Assembly (NCBI GenBank): GCA_963801045.1
Contig: CAWDDC010000003.1
Location: 930,001-994,000 of the forward strand
Length of the DNA: 64,000 nt
From: JACCWP01 sp963801045
Lineage (GTDB): Bacteria > Actinomycetota > Actinomycetes > Propionibacteriales > Nocardioidaceae
Direction of reading: 5' to 3'
Below the pieces are notes generated by a model, which was not told the DNA's origin, searched no databases, and was given only the letters and a program-made list of their open reading frames with translations. Positions 40,074-48,672 of the stretch are shown one piece after another (position 1 is the stretch's first letter; the number at the start of each line of letters is the position of its first letter). A program made the position numbers and the translations under genes.

Positions 40074-41535
40074 GTGGATCTGCGCGACTATTTGCGCATT
40101 CTTCGCCGCCGCTGGGCACTTATCGGTGCCTGCGTCCTGGTTGCGGTGGCTGCGGCAGCACTTTTCACCCTTCGGAGCACTCCGGAGTACGCGTCCACGG
40201 CAAAGCTGTACGTCTCCACGTCCAGCGGTGACACCGCCGAGCAGTACCAGGGCGGACTGCTGGCTCAGCAGCGCGTCATCTCGTACGTCGACCTGGTGAC
40301 CGGCGAAGAGGTCAGCCAGCAGGTGATCGACACCCTCGGCATCGACGAGACCGCGAGCAGCCTCTCCGTCAAGACCACCGCCGCGGTGGTGCCCGAGACC
40401 ACCAACCTCACCGTCACCGTCACCGATCCCAACCCCGAGCGAGCGCAGCTGCTGGCGGCCGGCACCGCCGACGTCTTCACCAAGTTCGTCGACGAGCTGG
40501 AGACCCCGTCCGGGCAGGCGAGCTCACCGGTCAAGGTCACGCTCGTCGAGCAGGCCAAGATCTCCGGAGTCCCCGGTCTCCCCGCAGCCGCTGCGCAACG
40601 TCGGGCTGGCCACCGTGCTCGGCCTGCTGCTCGGCGTCGGGGTGGCGGTGCTGCGCGAGACGCTGGACACCACCGTCAAGAGCGCCGACGACGTCAACGA
40701 GATCACCGAGAGCCCGGTGCTCGGCGGTGTCCGCTACGACGCCGACGCCCCCAAGCGGCCGCTGGTCACCCAGCTCGACAGCCACGCGCCACGAGTCGAG
40801 GCGTTCCGGGTGCTGCGCACCAACCTGCAGTTCGTGCGCGTGGACCGACCCAGCAAGACGTTCATCGTCACCAGCTCGGTGCCCGAGGAGGGCAAGACCA
40901 CCACGGCGGTCAACCTGGCGATCACGCTGGCCCAGGCCAACCAGCGGGTGTGCCTGCTGGAGGCCGACCTGCGCCGCCCCAAGGTGGCGGAGTACCTCCG
41001 GCTCGAGGCCGGCGTCGGACTCACCACCGCGCTCATCGGCCGGCTGCCGATCTCCGAGGCGATCCAGACCTGGGGCCCGGACGGCGCGCTCGCGGTCATC
41101 ACCAGCGGCGCCAACCCGCCCAACCCGGCCGAGCTGCTGCAGAGCCACGCGATGGCCGACATCTTCGACGAGCTGCGCAGCCACTTCGACGTCATCGTCG
41201 TCGACGCTCCCCCGCTGCTGCCCGTCACCGACGCCGCCATCCTCGCCGGCATGGCCGACGGCGCGCTGCTCGTCGTGCGCCACGGCAAGACCACCAAGGA
41301 CCAGCTGCGCGGCGCCGTCGAGCGCCTGCAGGCGGTGGGCGGACGCGTCGTCGGCACCGTGCTGTCGATGACCGGTGGAAGCCGCGACGGCTACGGGTAC
41401 GGATACGGATACGGGTACGGCTACGGCTACGCCCCGGAGGCGGGACGCCGGCGCAACGACCAGGTCGGCGCCAACCCCCACGATCCCGAGTCGTCGTCGA
41501 GCAACCGGAGCACCGAGCCGTCGTCCTGGCAGTGA
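40074..41535 (+). CDS. Wzz/BY-kinase fusion: polysaccharide co-polymerase tyrosine kinase (one frame break)
   Basis: About 486 residues. The N-terminal chain-length-determinant domain begins VDLRDYLRILRRRWALIGACVLV with the first membrane helix and ends with a second helix (NVGLATVLGLLLGVGVAVL). The cytoplasmic kinase has Walker A SSVPEEGKTTTAVNLA, Walker A' CLLEADLRRPK and Walker B FDVIVVDAPPLLPVTD, and ends in a Tyr-rich cluster (seven Gly-Tyr repeats) for autophosphorylation. The frame breaks near 40575 (GTCCCCGGTCTCC has one extra base). It is divergent from the glycan operon across a 184-base gap. Such kinases control polymer length and export through phosphorylation cycles. Confidence 0.9.
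41389..41430 (+). repeat. Seven Gly-Tyr codon repeats in the kinase tail
   Basis: The six-base unit GGNTAC occurs seven times in a row, encoding (GY)7. The third base of the Gly codon varies (GGC, GGG, GGA), so the array is kept at the protein level rather than being a young DNA slippage product. Confidence 0.9.
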
Positions 41536-41621
41536 GGCGGGGCCGTACCCGCTGATCGGTCGCCGCTTATGCTCGATGACTTGTGCTGTCGCCAGACCAC
41601 ACCGCACGAGGGGACCCATCG

Positions 41622-43131
41622 GTGAACCGCCACGCCCTGCTCGCCACCACCACCCTGCTCACGGGCACCCTCGCGGTGGCGCTCGCCGCTGCCGGACCCG
41701 TCAGCGGTCAGGAAGCGCCGGGGACCACGTCGGAGGCCGCGCCGCCGCCCGACGACCCGCCCAACATCGTCTTCGTCGTCACCGACGACATGGCCCGCGC
41801 CGAGATGCCGTACATGCCGCACGTGCAACGGCTGATCGGCAACCACGGCACGACCTTCAGCCATGCCACGTCGCCGTTCCCGCTGTGCTGTCCCGCGCGA
41901 GCGACGATGCTCACCGGCCAGTACGCGCACAACCACGGGGTGCTCGGCAACGCCAGCGAGCGAGTTCCCCGAAGGCGGCTACGGCGGCTTCGACACCGAC
42001 GACAACACCATCGCCACCTGGATGCACGACGCGGGCTACCAGACCGGCTTCGTCGGCAAGTACCTCAACGGCTACGGCAACCAGGAGCCCGCGCGGGTGC
42101 CGCCGGGATGGGACGACTGGCACGGCACCCTCGTCGGCAGCTACCGCTACGTCCGGGCGTACGAGAACGGGACGCGGAACAACTACGGCAAGTACTACCG
42201 CACCACCTGGACCACCGCCGCAGCCGTGGACATGATCGACGAGCGGATCCCCGACGGCGGTCCGATGATGCTGTTCACGTGGTACTCCGCGCCGCACAAC
42301 GGGGTCCCGGTCGAGCCCGACGACCCGCGGCCGGTCTACCGCCGCCCCGTGGGCACGCCGGTGCCGGCGCACGCCGATCGCAACGACTTCGAGGGCGTCC
42401 AGGCGCCCGCGCGACCCGAACTTCGACGAGGAGGACGTCAGCGACAAGCCGCAGGCGATCCAGAACCTCGCCCCGTTCGACGAGATCGACCCGCTGACGC
42501 TCGACGAGCTCTACCAGCAGCGGATCGAGACGTTGCAGTCGGTCGACCGCGGTGTCGCCAAGATGGTGTCCGCGCTCAGGCGTTCCGGTGAGCTCGACAA
42601 CACGGTCTTCGTCTTCACGTCCGACAACGGCTACATGATCGGCGACCACCGGGTGCGACAGGGCAAGATCCTGCCGTACGAGTCGTCGATCCGGGTGCCG
42701 CTGCTGATCCGCGGGCCGGGCTTCCCCGCCGGCGTCACCCGCGACCAGCTGGTCGGCACGCAGGACTTCGCGCCGACGTTCGCCGAGATCGGAGGGCGCC
42801 GATCCGCAGCGGGTCATGGACGGTGCGTCGTTGCAGCGGATCGCGCAGAGCCGACCGGTCGTTCGCCGGCCGCGACATGGTGCTCGAGGTCGGGCCGAAG
42901 ACGTTCGGGGGACCGATGACGCTGACCGGGCTGCGTACCAAGCGCTACACCTACGTCGAGTACGCCACCGGCGAGCGGGAGCTGTACGACCTGCGCCACG
43001 ACCCGTACCAGCTCGAGAACCTCATCGGCACGCCGGAGCTCGATCCCGTGGTCGAGACGACGCTGCGCACCCAGCTGGCCGCCATGCGCGACTGCGAGGG
43101 CGACGCCTGCCTGGTGGGCACCCGGCACTGA
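41622..43131 (+). CDS. Secreted sulfatase, copy 1 (four frame breaks)
   Basis: Type I sulfatases hydrolyse sulfate esters with a formylglycine made from Cys. The signal peptide is VNRHALLATTTLLTGTLAVALAAA. The metal-binding NIVFVVTDDMA and the modification site CCPARATMLTG (CxPxR, first Cys modified) are clear, followed by FVGKYLNGYG, DWHGTLVGSY, FTSDNGYMIGDHR and a C-terminal TYVEYATGERELYDL. Four single-base insertions (about 41965, 42410, 42795, 42862) rotate the frame; about 501 residues result. GTG at 41622 has a GAGGGGA site. Substrate is unknown; 86 bases separate it from the kinase gene, suggesting a link to the surface glycan. Confidence 0.88.
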
Positions 43132-43146
43132 CGCCCGGGGCCGTCG

Positions 43147-44067
43147 TCACTGCTCAGCGGTGCGCCGGCAGACCTCGTCCCACGGGGTCGGCTCGATGCC
43201 GAAGTGCGCGCGCGCCGCGCTGTCGTCGACGACGTACGGCCGGGTGAACTGGTAGGACATCGCCCGGATCTCGCGGACCAGCGGCGAGAACACGCCCGCG
43301 GCGGCGAGCGCCACTGCCGGGATCGCCGTGACGCGCACCGGCGGCTTGCCCGCGGCGGCCATCACGTCGTTGATCGCCTGCTCCTGAGTGCGCGGGGCGT
43401 TGCTCGGCACCAACCAGGTGCGACCGTGCGCGGTCTCGTCGCCGGCGGCCGCCACCAGGGTGCGTGCCATGTCGGCGACATCGGTCCAGGTGTGCGGCAT
43501 CTTCGCGCTGCCGATCACCCGGGCGGTCTTGCCCTGGAGGGCGGTCGGGATCTGTCGCGAGACGTGACCGTTGGCACCCACTCCGCGGCCGACGTAGTCG
43601 GAGCCGCGCACCTCGACAGCGCGTACGCTCTCGGCTTCGTGGGCGGCGAGCGCGTCGGCCCACAGCCGGGCCCGCAACCGGGCCTTGGTGTCCGTCGCCG
43701 CGTCCGGGAGGTCCTCGGTGATCGGCACGTCGACCGGGCCGTACGGGTAGAGGTTGCCGGTGATCGCGTAGACGGCCCCGCTGCGCTCGGCGGCGGTGAG
43801 CAGGGAGGCGGCCATGGGTGGCCAGAACGTCGTCCAGGTCGTGTAGTCACCGGGGTTGGCGCAGTTGTAGAGCACGCTGGCGCCCTCCGCGGCGCGGGAC
43901 AGCGCGTCCGGGTCGGACGCGTCGAGCCGCAGGTGCTGCACGCCGTCGATGCCGGTCTCCGTCCCGGAACGGGTCGCGACGAGGACCTCTGACCCTCGGT
44001 CGGCGAGCAGGGAGGCGACGTGTCGGCCCACCGGGCCGGCTCCGATGATCAGGTGGCGATCGGTCAC
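43147..44067 (-). CDS. NAD-dependent epimerase/dehydratase family protein
   Basis: The 306-residue protein is an atypical extended SDR: HLIIGAGPVGRHVASLLADRG is the Rossmann loop, and LYNCANPGDYTTW and AITGNLYPYGPVDVPITED follow; the usual YxxxK is not obvious. KMPHTWTDVADMARTLV and HGRTWLVPSNAPRTQ fit NAD(P)-binding proteins related to NmrA/epimerases regulated by TetR proteins. GTG at 44067 begins the Rossmann strand. It diverges from a TetR gene, with two copies of one palindrome between them. Function is not predictable beyond an oxidoreductase. Confidence 0.75.
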   Translation of the reverse strand: MTDRHLIIGAGPVGRHVASLLADRGSEVLVATRSGTETGIDGVQHLRLDASDPDALSRAAEGASVLYNCANPGDYTTWTTFWPPMAASLLTAAERSGAVYAITGNLYPYGPVDVPITEDLPDAATDTKARLRARLWADALAAHEAESVRAVEVRGSDYVGRGVGANGHVSRQIPTALQGKTARVIGSAKMPHTWTDVADMARTLVAAAGDETAHGRTWLVPSNAPRTQEQAINDVMAAAGKPPVRVTAIPAVALAAAGVFSPLVREIRAMSYQFTRPYVVDDSAARAHFGIEPTPWDEVCRRTAEQ

Positions 44068-44087
44068 GATGAACCCTTTCGGTTTGG

Positions 44088-44102
44088 GAGAGCACCGCTC
44101 TC
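44088..44102. promoter_or_regulatory. Candidate TetR operator, site 1
   Basis: GAGAGC-ACC-GCTCTC is a perfect 6-3-6 inverted repeat, 21 bases upstream of the SDR start codon. The same repeat recurs at 44137-44151, which supports specific binding by the divergent TetR protein. Confidence 0.6.
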
Positions 44103-44136
44103 GGTTCTGAGCATGCCAGCGTCTGGACTGCATTAC

Positions 44137-44151
44137 AAGAGCGCTGCTCTC
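44137..44151. promoter_or_regulatory. Candidate TetR operator, site 2
   Basis: AAGAGC-GCT-GCTCTC repeats site 1 with one change in the left arm. A further half-site GCTCTC lies at 44165-44170. The centres of the two full sites are 49 bases apart. Site 2 sits in front of the tetR start (44193), so it may serve autoregulation. Confidence 0.6.
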
Positions 44152-44192
44152 TTTTGTTGCGGGTGCTCTCGTTTGTCGGTGACAATGGGGTC

Positions 44193-44909
44193 GTGACCAC
44201 CACGTCGAAGACCGCCCGGCAGCGGGCCCGCGAGCAGATCACCGACGAGATCCTGCGGGCGGCGCGGGACCGGCTGACCCGGACCGGTCCGGGCGAGCTC
44301 TCGTTGCGCGCGGTCGCCCGGGACGTCGGGATGGTCTCGTCCGCGGTCTACCGCTACTTCCCCAGTCGCGACGACCTGCTCACGGCCCTGCTGATCGAGG
44401 GTTACGACGAGCTGGGCGCGGCGGTCGAGCAGGCCGATCGCGACGTCGCCGACCACGCCGACGTCGCGGCCCGGTGGCTCTCCGCCTGCCGCACGGTGCG
44501 TACCTGGTCGTTGGCGCACCCCGGTGACTACGCCCTGCTGTACGGCTCCCCCGTGCCGGGTTACGCGGCGCCGCAGGACACGATCGGGCCGGCGACGCGG
44601 GTCGTCGTCGTGCTGATCGGCATCATCAACGATGCGTACGCGGCCGGTGCCGACGCACCTGCGACATCGACGACGCCGGAGCTCGACGAGCTGGTCGCGG
44701 GGGCCGTCGAGTTCGCGCAGCAGCAAGGGTTCGAGGAGCTGCCCGCGGATCTCGTGGTGCGCACGATCATGGCGTGGACGACCATCTTCGGCACGGTGTC
44801 GTTCGAGCTGTTCGGCCACCTGCACGGGTCGATCAGCGACTACGCGACCTACTTCGACGAGGTCTGCGGACGGCTCGGCGCTTCCGTCGGCCTGGCCTCA
44901 GGCCTCTGA
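44193..44909 (+). CDS. TetR/AcrR family transcriptional regulator
   Basis: The 238-residue protein has a TetR HTH at about residues 14-60 (ITDEILRAARDRLTRTG, LSLRAVARDVGMVSSAVYRYFPSRDDLLTAL). The C-terminal domain (WSLAHPGDYALLYGSPVPGY) belongs to the TetR_C_33/WHG type common in actinobacteria. GTG at 44193 is preferred over the ATG at 44154, since the latter would overlap operator site 2 closely. The divergent SDR is the probable target, as in many TetR/SDR pairs. The frame is intact. Confidence 0.88.
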   Translation: MTTTSKTARQRAREQITDEILRAARDRLTRTGPGELSLRAVARDVGMVSSAVYRYFPSRDDLLTALLIEGYDELGAAVEQADRDVADHADVAARWLSACRTVRTWSLAHPGDYALLYGSPVPGYAAPQDTIGPATRVVVVLIGIINDAYAAGADAPATSTTPELDELVAGAVEFAQQQGFEELPADLVVRTIMAWTTIFGTVSFELFGHLHGSISDYATYFDEVCGRLGASVGLASGL

Positions 44910-45004
44910 TCGCGGATCGCCCGGATCAGCAGACTTGGCGTTTCGGGCGAGGTTTCCGACCGCCCGTGACAAGGTCGAGCTGCCAACGACGAACGGGGAA
45001 GTCG

Positions 45005-46509
45005 ATGCGCGCACGGGGGCTCACTGTCGCGACGGTGCTGGTCATGGCGCTGGCCGGTCTGGGGGCGTCGGGGACCGCCTCCGCCGGAGCCGAACCAACC
45101 GGAGAAGAACCAACCGCCGCGCCGGCGGCCCGACGACCGAACATCGTCATGATCGCCGTCGACGACATGTCGGCCCGGGACCTGCGCGCGATGCCGATCG
45201 TCCGGCATCTCTTCGGCGACCGCGGGGTTCAGTTCGTGAACAGCTTCTCGCCGTTCCCGTTGTGCTGCCCCGCTCGCGTGTCGATGCTCACCGGTCAGTA
45301 CGCGCACAACCACGGCGTGCTCGGCAACGACGACCCCGCCTTCCCCGAGGGTGGCTACGGCGGCTTCACCAGCGACGAGAACACCGTCGCCACCTGGCTT
45401 GAACACGCCGGTTACCAGACCGCCTTCGTCGGCAAGTACCTCAACCACTACGGCGAGCACGGCAACGCCGCGCGGGTCCCGCCGGGCTGGGACGAGTGGC
45501 ACGGCACGCTGCCCGGCGGCTACCCGGTGTCCAAGGTCTTCGAGGACGACGGCACGGTGCACACGTACAAGACGTACCGCAGCACCTGGACCACCAACGC
45601 CGTGGTCGACATCATCCGCCGCCGGATCAGGCGACCCGCACCGCTGATGCTGGCGGCGTGGCACTTCGCCCCGCACACACCGGCTTTCCGATCGAGCGCG
45701 ACGACCCGCAGGTCGTCTACGACAAGAACATCAAGACACCAGTGCCGGCGCGCAGCGACAAGGACACGTTCCGGGGCACTCCGGTGCCCAAGGGCCCGAA
45801 CTTCAACGAGGCCGATGTCAGCGACAAACCGGAGGTCGTCAGCACCAGGCAGCGACTCACGCACACCGACGTCCTCGCGCTGACCGAGCTGCACCAGCAG
45901 CGGCTGGAGACCCTGCAGAACGTCGACCGTGGGGTCGGCACCATCGTCCGGGCGCTGCGCAACAGTGGCGAGCTGGACAACACCCTGCTGGTGTTCACCT
46001 CCGACAACGGCTACATGACCGGGCAGCACCGGGTGCTGCAGGGCAAGGTCTGGCCGTACGAACCCGCCATCCGTACCCCCCTGCTGATCCGCGGTCCGGG
46101 CATCCCCACCGGAGAGGTCCGCCAACAGCTCGTCGGCACCATGGACCTCACCGCCACGTTCGTCGATGCCGCGCACGCCGAACCCGGCCGCACACTTGAC
46201 GGCTCCTCGCTGCTGACCCTGATCCACAAGCCGCACGCGCGAGAGGACCGCGACATCGTCATCGAGGCCGGCCCGCACAAGGTCGGCGGCGAGATGACGT
46301 TCACCGGGCTCCGCACCGAGCACTACACCTATGTCGAGTACGCCACCGGCGAGCGTGAGCTCTACGACCTGACGAAGGATCCGTACGAGCTGAGCAACCA
46401 GATCGTGGACCCGCCGGGGCACCCCGGGCTGGTGCTCAAGCTCGCCGCGCAGCTGGACGAGATGCGCAACTGCGTAGGAGCGGGGTGCCGGGTGGCGACC
46501 CCGTACTAG
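45005..46509 (+). CDS. Secreted sulfatase, copy 2 (one two-base frame break)
   Basis: Paralogue of copies 1 and 3 and very close to copy 3. It has a signal peptide (LTVATVLVMALAGLGASGTASA), NIVMIAVDDMSARDLRAMP, the formylglycine site CCPARVSMLTG, KYLNHYGEHGNAARVPPGW and TSDNGYMTGQHR. The frame breaks at 45674-45681, where CACACACC has one extra CA; without it HFAPHTGFPIERDDPQ is restored and the protein is 500 residues, the same as copy 3. The 28 bases before the ATG (ACGAACGGGGAAGTCG part) match those before copy 3, so the duplication included the ribosome site. Confidence 0.88.
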
Positions 46510-46548
46510 CAGGGCGGCGCTGGCACACGCATGCGACGGTGCACCCGA

Positions 46549-48236
46549 TCAGGCGAGCGCGCGGCTCGGCCGCCTCGTCGGACCGCCGTCAGGCCCTTCG
46601 GCGAGGATCGCGGCGATCAGGGCGTCCCAGTCGGGTGGTGGGTCGGCCTCGGCGGGGTCGGAGCCGTAGCCGAGCACGGGTGGTGGTGGGCAGTCGTAGT
46701 GGTGGCCGGTGGGCATGGTCCATCGGACGTCGGGGGCGTGGGCGCGGTAGTGGTCGAGCCCGTCGCGCTGCGGGTTCGGGGTCAGTGTCTGGGCCCGGAT
46801 GGCGGGGTGGTCCTTGAGGGTGTGGGTGCGTCGGGCGAGGCCTTGGGCGTTGGCGGCGGTGGTGGGTCCGCCGCGGTCGTGGTCGATGATGTGGTCGAGG
46901 TCGCGGATCGTGCCGCCGGTGAGCCGGTCGGTCTGGTCGCGGTAGAGCGCGAACTGGCGCAGCCCGCCGGTGAACCGGCGTGCCTTGGAGTCCATCGCGA
47001 CCAGCCGCCCGTCCAGCGGGTCGCAGAACAGTGCCCGCAGCGTGGTGCGGGCGCCGGACAGCTCGGCGGAGTCGACGATGTCGGCGATCACGTCGGCGGG
47101 GATCGCGCCGTAGCCGCGGAGCAGTCCCGGGTCGCGGTCGAGGCCGAGTGCGGTCGACATCTGCAGGACGACCTGGACCTCGACGTCGGTCGGGAGTCGG
47201 CGGGGCGGTGACTCGTCTGCATCGGGTGGGGCGGATCAGGTGGTGCGGGATCAGGTGGTGCGGGATCGGAGTGGTGCGGAGTCGGGTGGTCGCGGTAGGT
47301 GTCGCAGTAGGTGTCCCACGCCGGGTCGTCTACCGGCGGCTCCGGGACGGACGCGGTGCGCGGTGGCGGGGAGGTGAGGGTCCACGGCGGGCAGCCCGTC
47401 GGTCGAGCGCCAGACCGGCGGCTTCTCGCCCGGGCCGGTGGTGACCATCGACCGGCCGGCCAGCGCCTCGACGAACAGGTCGGCGCGCAGGGTGTCCAAC
47501 GGTCGTTGGTCGCCGGACTGGCGCATGCCACGGGCGGTGCTGTCCAGTCGCTGGTGTGCACGGCCAGCGCGTCCTCGGCCCGCAACGTCGCGATGATCTG
47601 GGCGGTGCCGTCGACCGGGTCGCACAACCGCACGTCGCGGCGGCGGCGGGCGCGGGCCGCCCGCTTGTCGGCCGCCTCCGGGTCGATCTGCAGCACCCGG
47701 CGCGCCGCTGCCTTGCCGAGCTCGCCCGGGGTCATCGCGCGTCGTTGCGCCTCGGCCGCGACCTGCTCGTCGACCCGGCGTTGCTGGGCGGGCTCGAGCA
47801 CCCGGGTCGCGTCGATCACCCGGCCCAGCCCGCCCATGCTCACCCGGCCGGTGCCGACCAGGCCCAGCAGCCGCGGGTGCTGGTGCACGGCCGCCGACGC
47901 GTCCCGCAACCGGCCGTCGGCGGTCATCGTCGCCACGCCCAGCGCCTTGGCGACCTCGACCGGCGCACTCCGCCCAGCCAGGTCGGCCCGCAGCCCGAGC
48001 CCGTGGTCCTCGGCGACCCGGCGGGCGGCGAACGCCTCCAGGTCACGCAGCTGCGATGCCTGCACCGCCTGGACCAGCCGCTCCTTGGCCGCGATCCGGT
48101 CCAGCAGCGCCGCCGCCCCCAGCTCGTCGGGGCCTGCGGGCTGATCAGGGTGCGCGGGCTCGTCGAGCACCGCCGCGAGGGCCGACCGGTCGCAACCGGT
48201 GACCTCCGCAAGCGTCTCCACGAGTGTTCCGAACAT
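46549..48236 (-). CDS. DUF222/13E12-type protein with HNH endonuclease domain (several frame breaks)
   Basis: About 560 residues. The N-terminal DUF222 region reads LLDRIAAKERLVQAVQASQLRDLEAFA and AAEAQRRAMTPGELGKAAARRVLQ, as in the mycobacterial REP13E12 family. The C-terminal HNH nuclease reads LRALFCDPLDGRLVAMDSKA, then RDLDHIIDHDRGGPTTAANAQGLARR with a final HTLKDH. Between them is a proline-rich linker encoded by 15-base repeats. The frame changes near 47600, 47400 and 47180. These genes are multicopy, mobile-like in behaviour and of unclear function. An SOS-box-like sequence covers the start codon. It separates two closely related sulfatase genes, as if inserted there. Confidence 0.82.
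47234..47279 (+). repeat. Three 15-16 base tandem repeats in the HNH gene linker
   Basis: GATCAGGTGGTGCGG occurs at 47234-47248 and 47249-47263, followed by a variant with one extra base (GATCGGAGTGGTGCGG) at 47264-47279. On the coding strand it encodes a PPDPA-type proline-rich linker. Confidence 0.75.
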
Positions 48237-48244
48237 GTGTTCTA
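48229..48244. promoter_or_regulatory. LexA (SOS) box-like site over the HNH gene start codon
   Basis: CCGAACATGTGTTCTA holds GAAC-ATGT-GTTC, matching the actinobacterial LexA consensus TCGAAC-N4-GTTCGA at the whole core. The ATG of the minus-strand DUF222-HNH gene (48234-48236) lies inside it. Mycobacterial 13E12-family genes are known to carry SOS boxes, which supports DNA-damage control here. Confidence 0.6.
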
Positions 48245-48672
48245 TCCTACCAGGAACCCACTCCCCGTGGCGGGGACTTTCCCCAAGCAGGCTTGAGGAA
48301 TCTCAGTGTTCCTGCCGGCGGTCCCTGCCGATGACCCGGTCCGGTGTCGAGGCCGCTGCCGACGCGGTCGAGGCACCGTTCGTCGGTGAGATCGCGCAGC
48401 ACCACGCCGCAGCGAGACTCTGAAGCTGCTGCCCAGGTCTAGCGTCCTTCGAGGATCTCAACCTGGCGTGAGCGAGGATCGTGTCGGACCACGCGACCTT
48501 GCGGAGTGAACCGTCACGACCACGGGCGTATCGAACCTGTGTTCCCCCCACCAGATCACTGCGACTGCCGAAACGCACTTTCCCCAAGCCGGCTTAGGGA
48601 TTCGAGGGCTGGGTTGCGGTCGCTTCCACCGGGTATGACAAAGTCGAGTGCCGACCACGAACGGGGAATTCG
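48237..48672. other. 436-base non-coding stretch with two copies of a small hairpin repeat
   Basis: No gene that I can support lies here. A 27-base element occurs twice in direct orientation, at 48276-48302 and 48577-48603 (ACTTTCCCCAAGC then AG or CG then GCTT), with 23 of 27 positions equal. Each copy forms a hairpin CCCCAAGC-N2-GCTTNNGG with one mismatch. The copies bracket about 274 bases. The right end (from about 48640) is homologous to the region before sulfatase copy 2. Confidence 0.6.

Noticed and set aside
41389..41430. Tandem repeat as a CRISPR array or phase-variable tract
   Set aside because: The six-base units have no spacers, so not CRISPR; units are a multiple of three, so changes in number would not shift the frame.
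43147..44067. The SDR as the COE partner of the ECF41 sigma factor
   Set aside because: It is 6 kb away, on the other strand, and has its own TetR regulator with matching operators; kept only as a remote possibility.
47234..47279. Tandem 15-base repeats as a CRISPR array
   Set aside because: There are no spacers and the repeats encode a proline-rich linker within a gene.
48301..48576. A tRNA or attachment site between the two hairpin repeats
   Set aside because: No cloverleaf could be drawn and no integrase gene is nearby.
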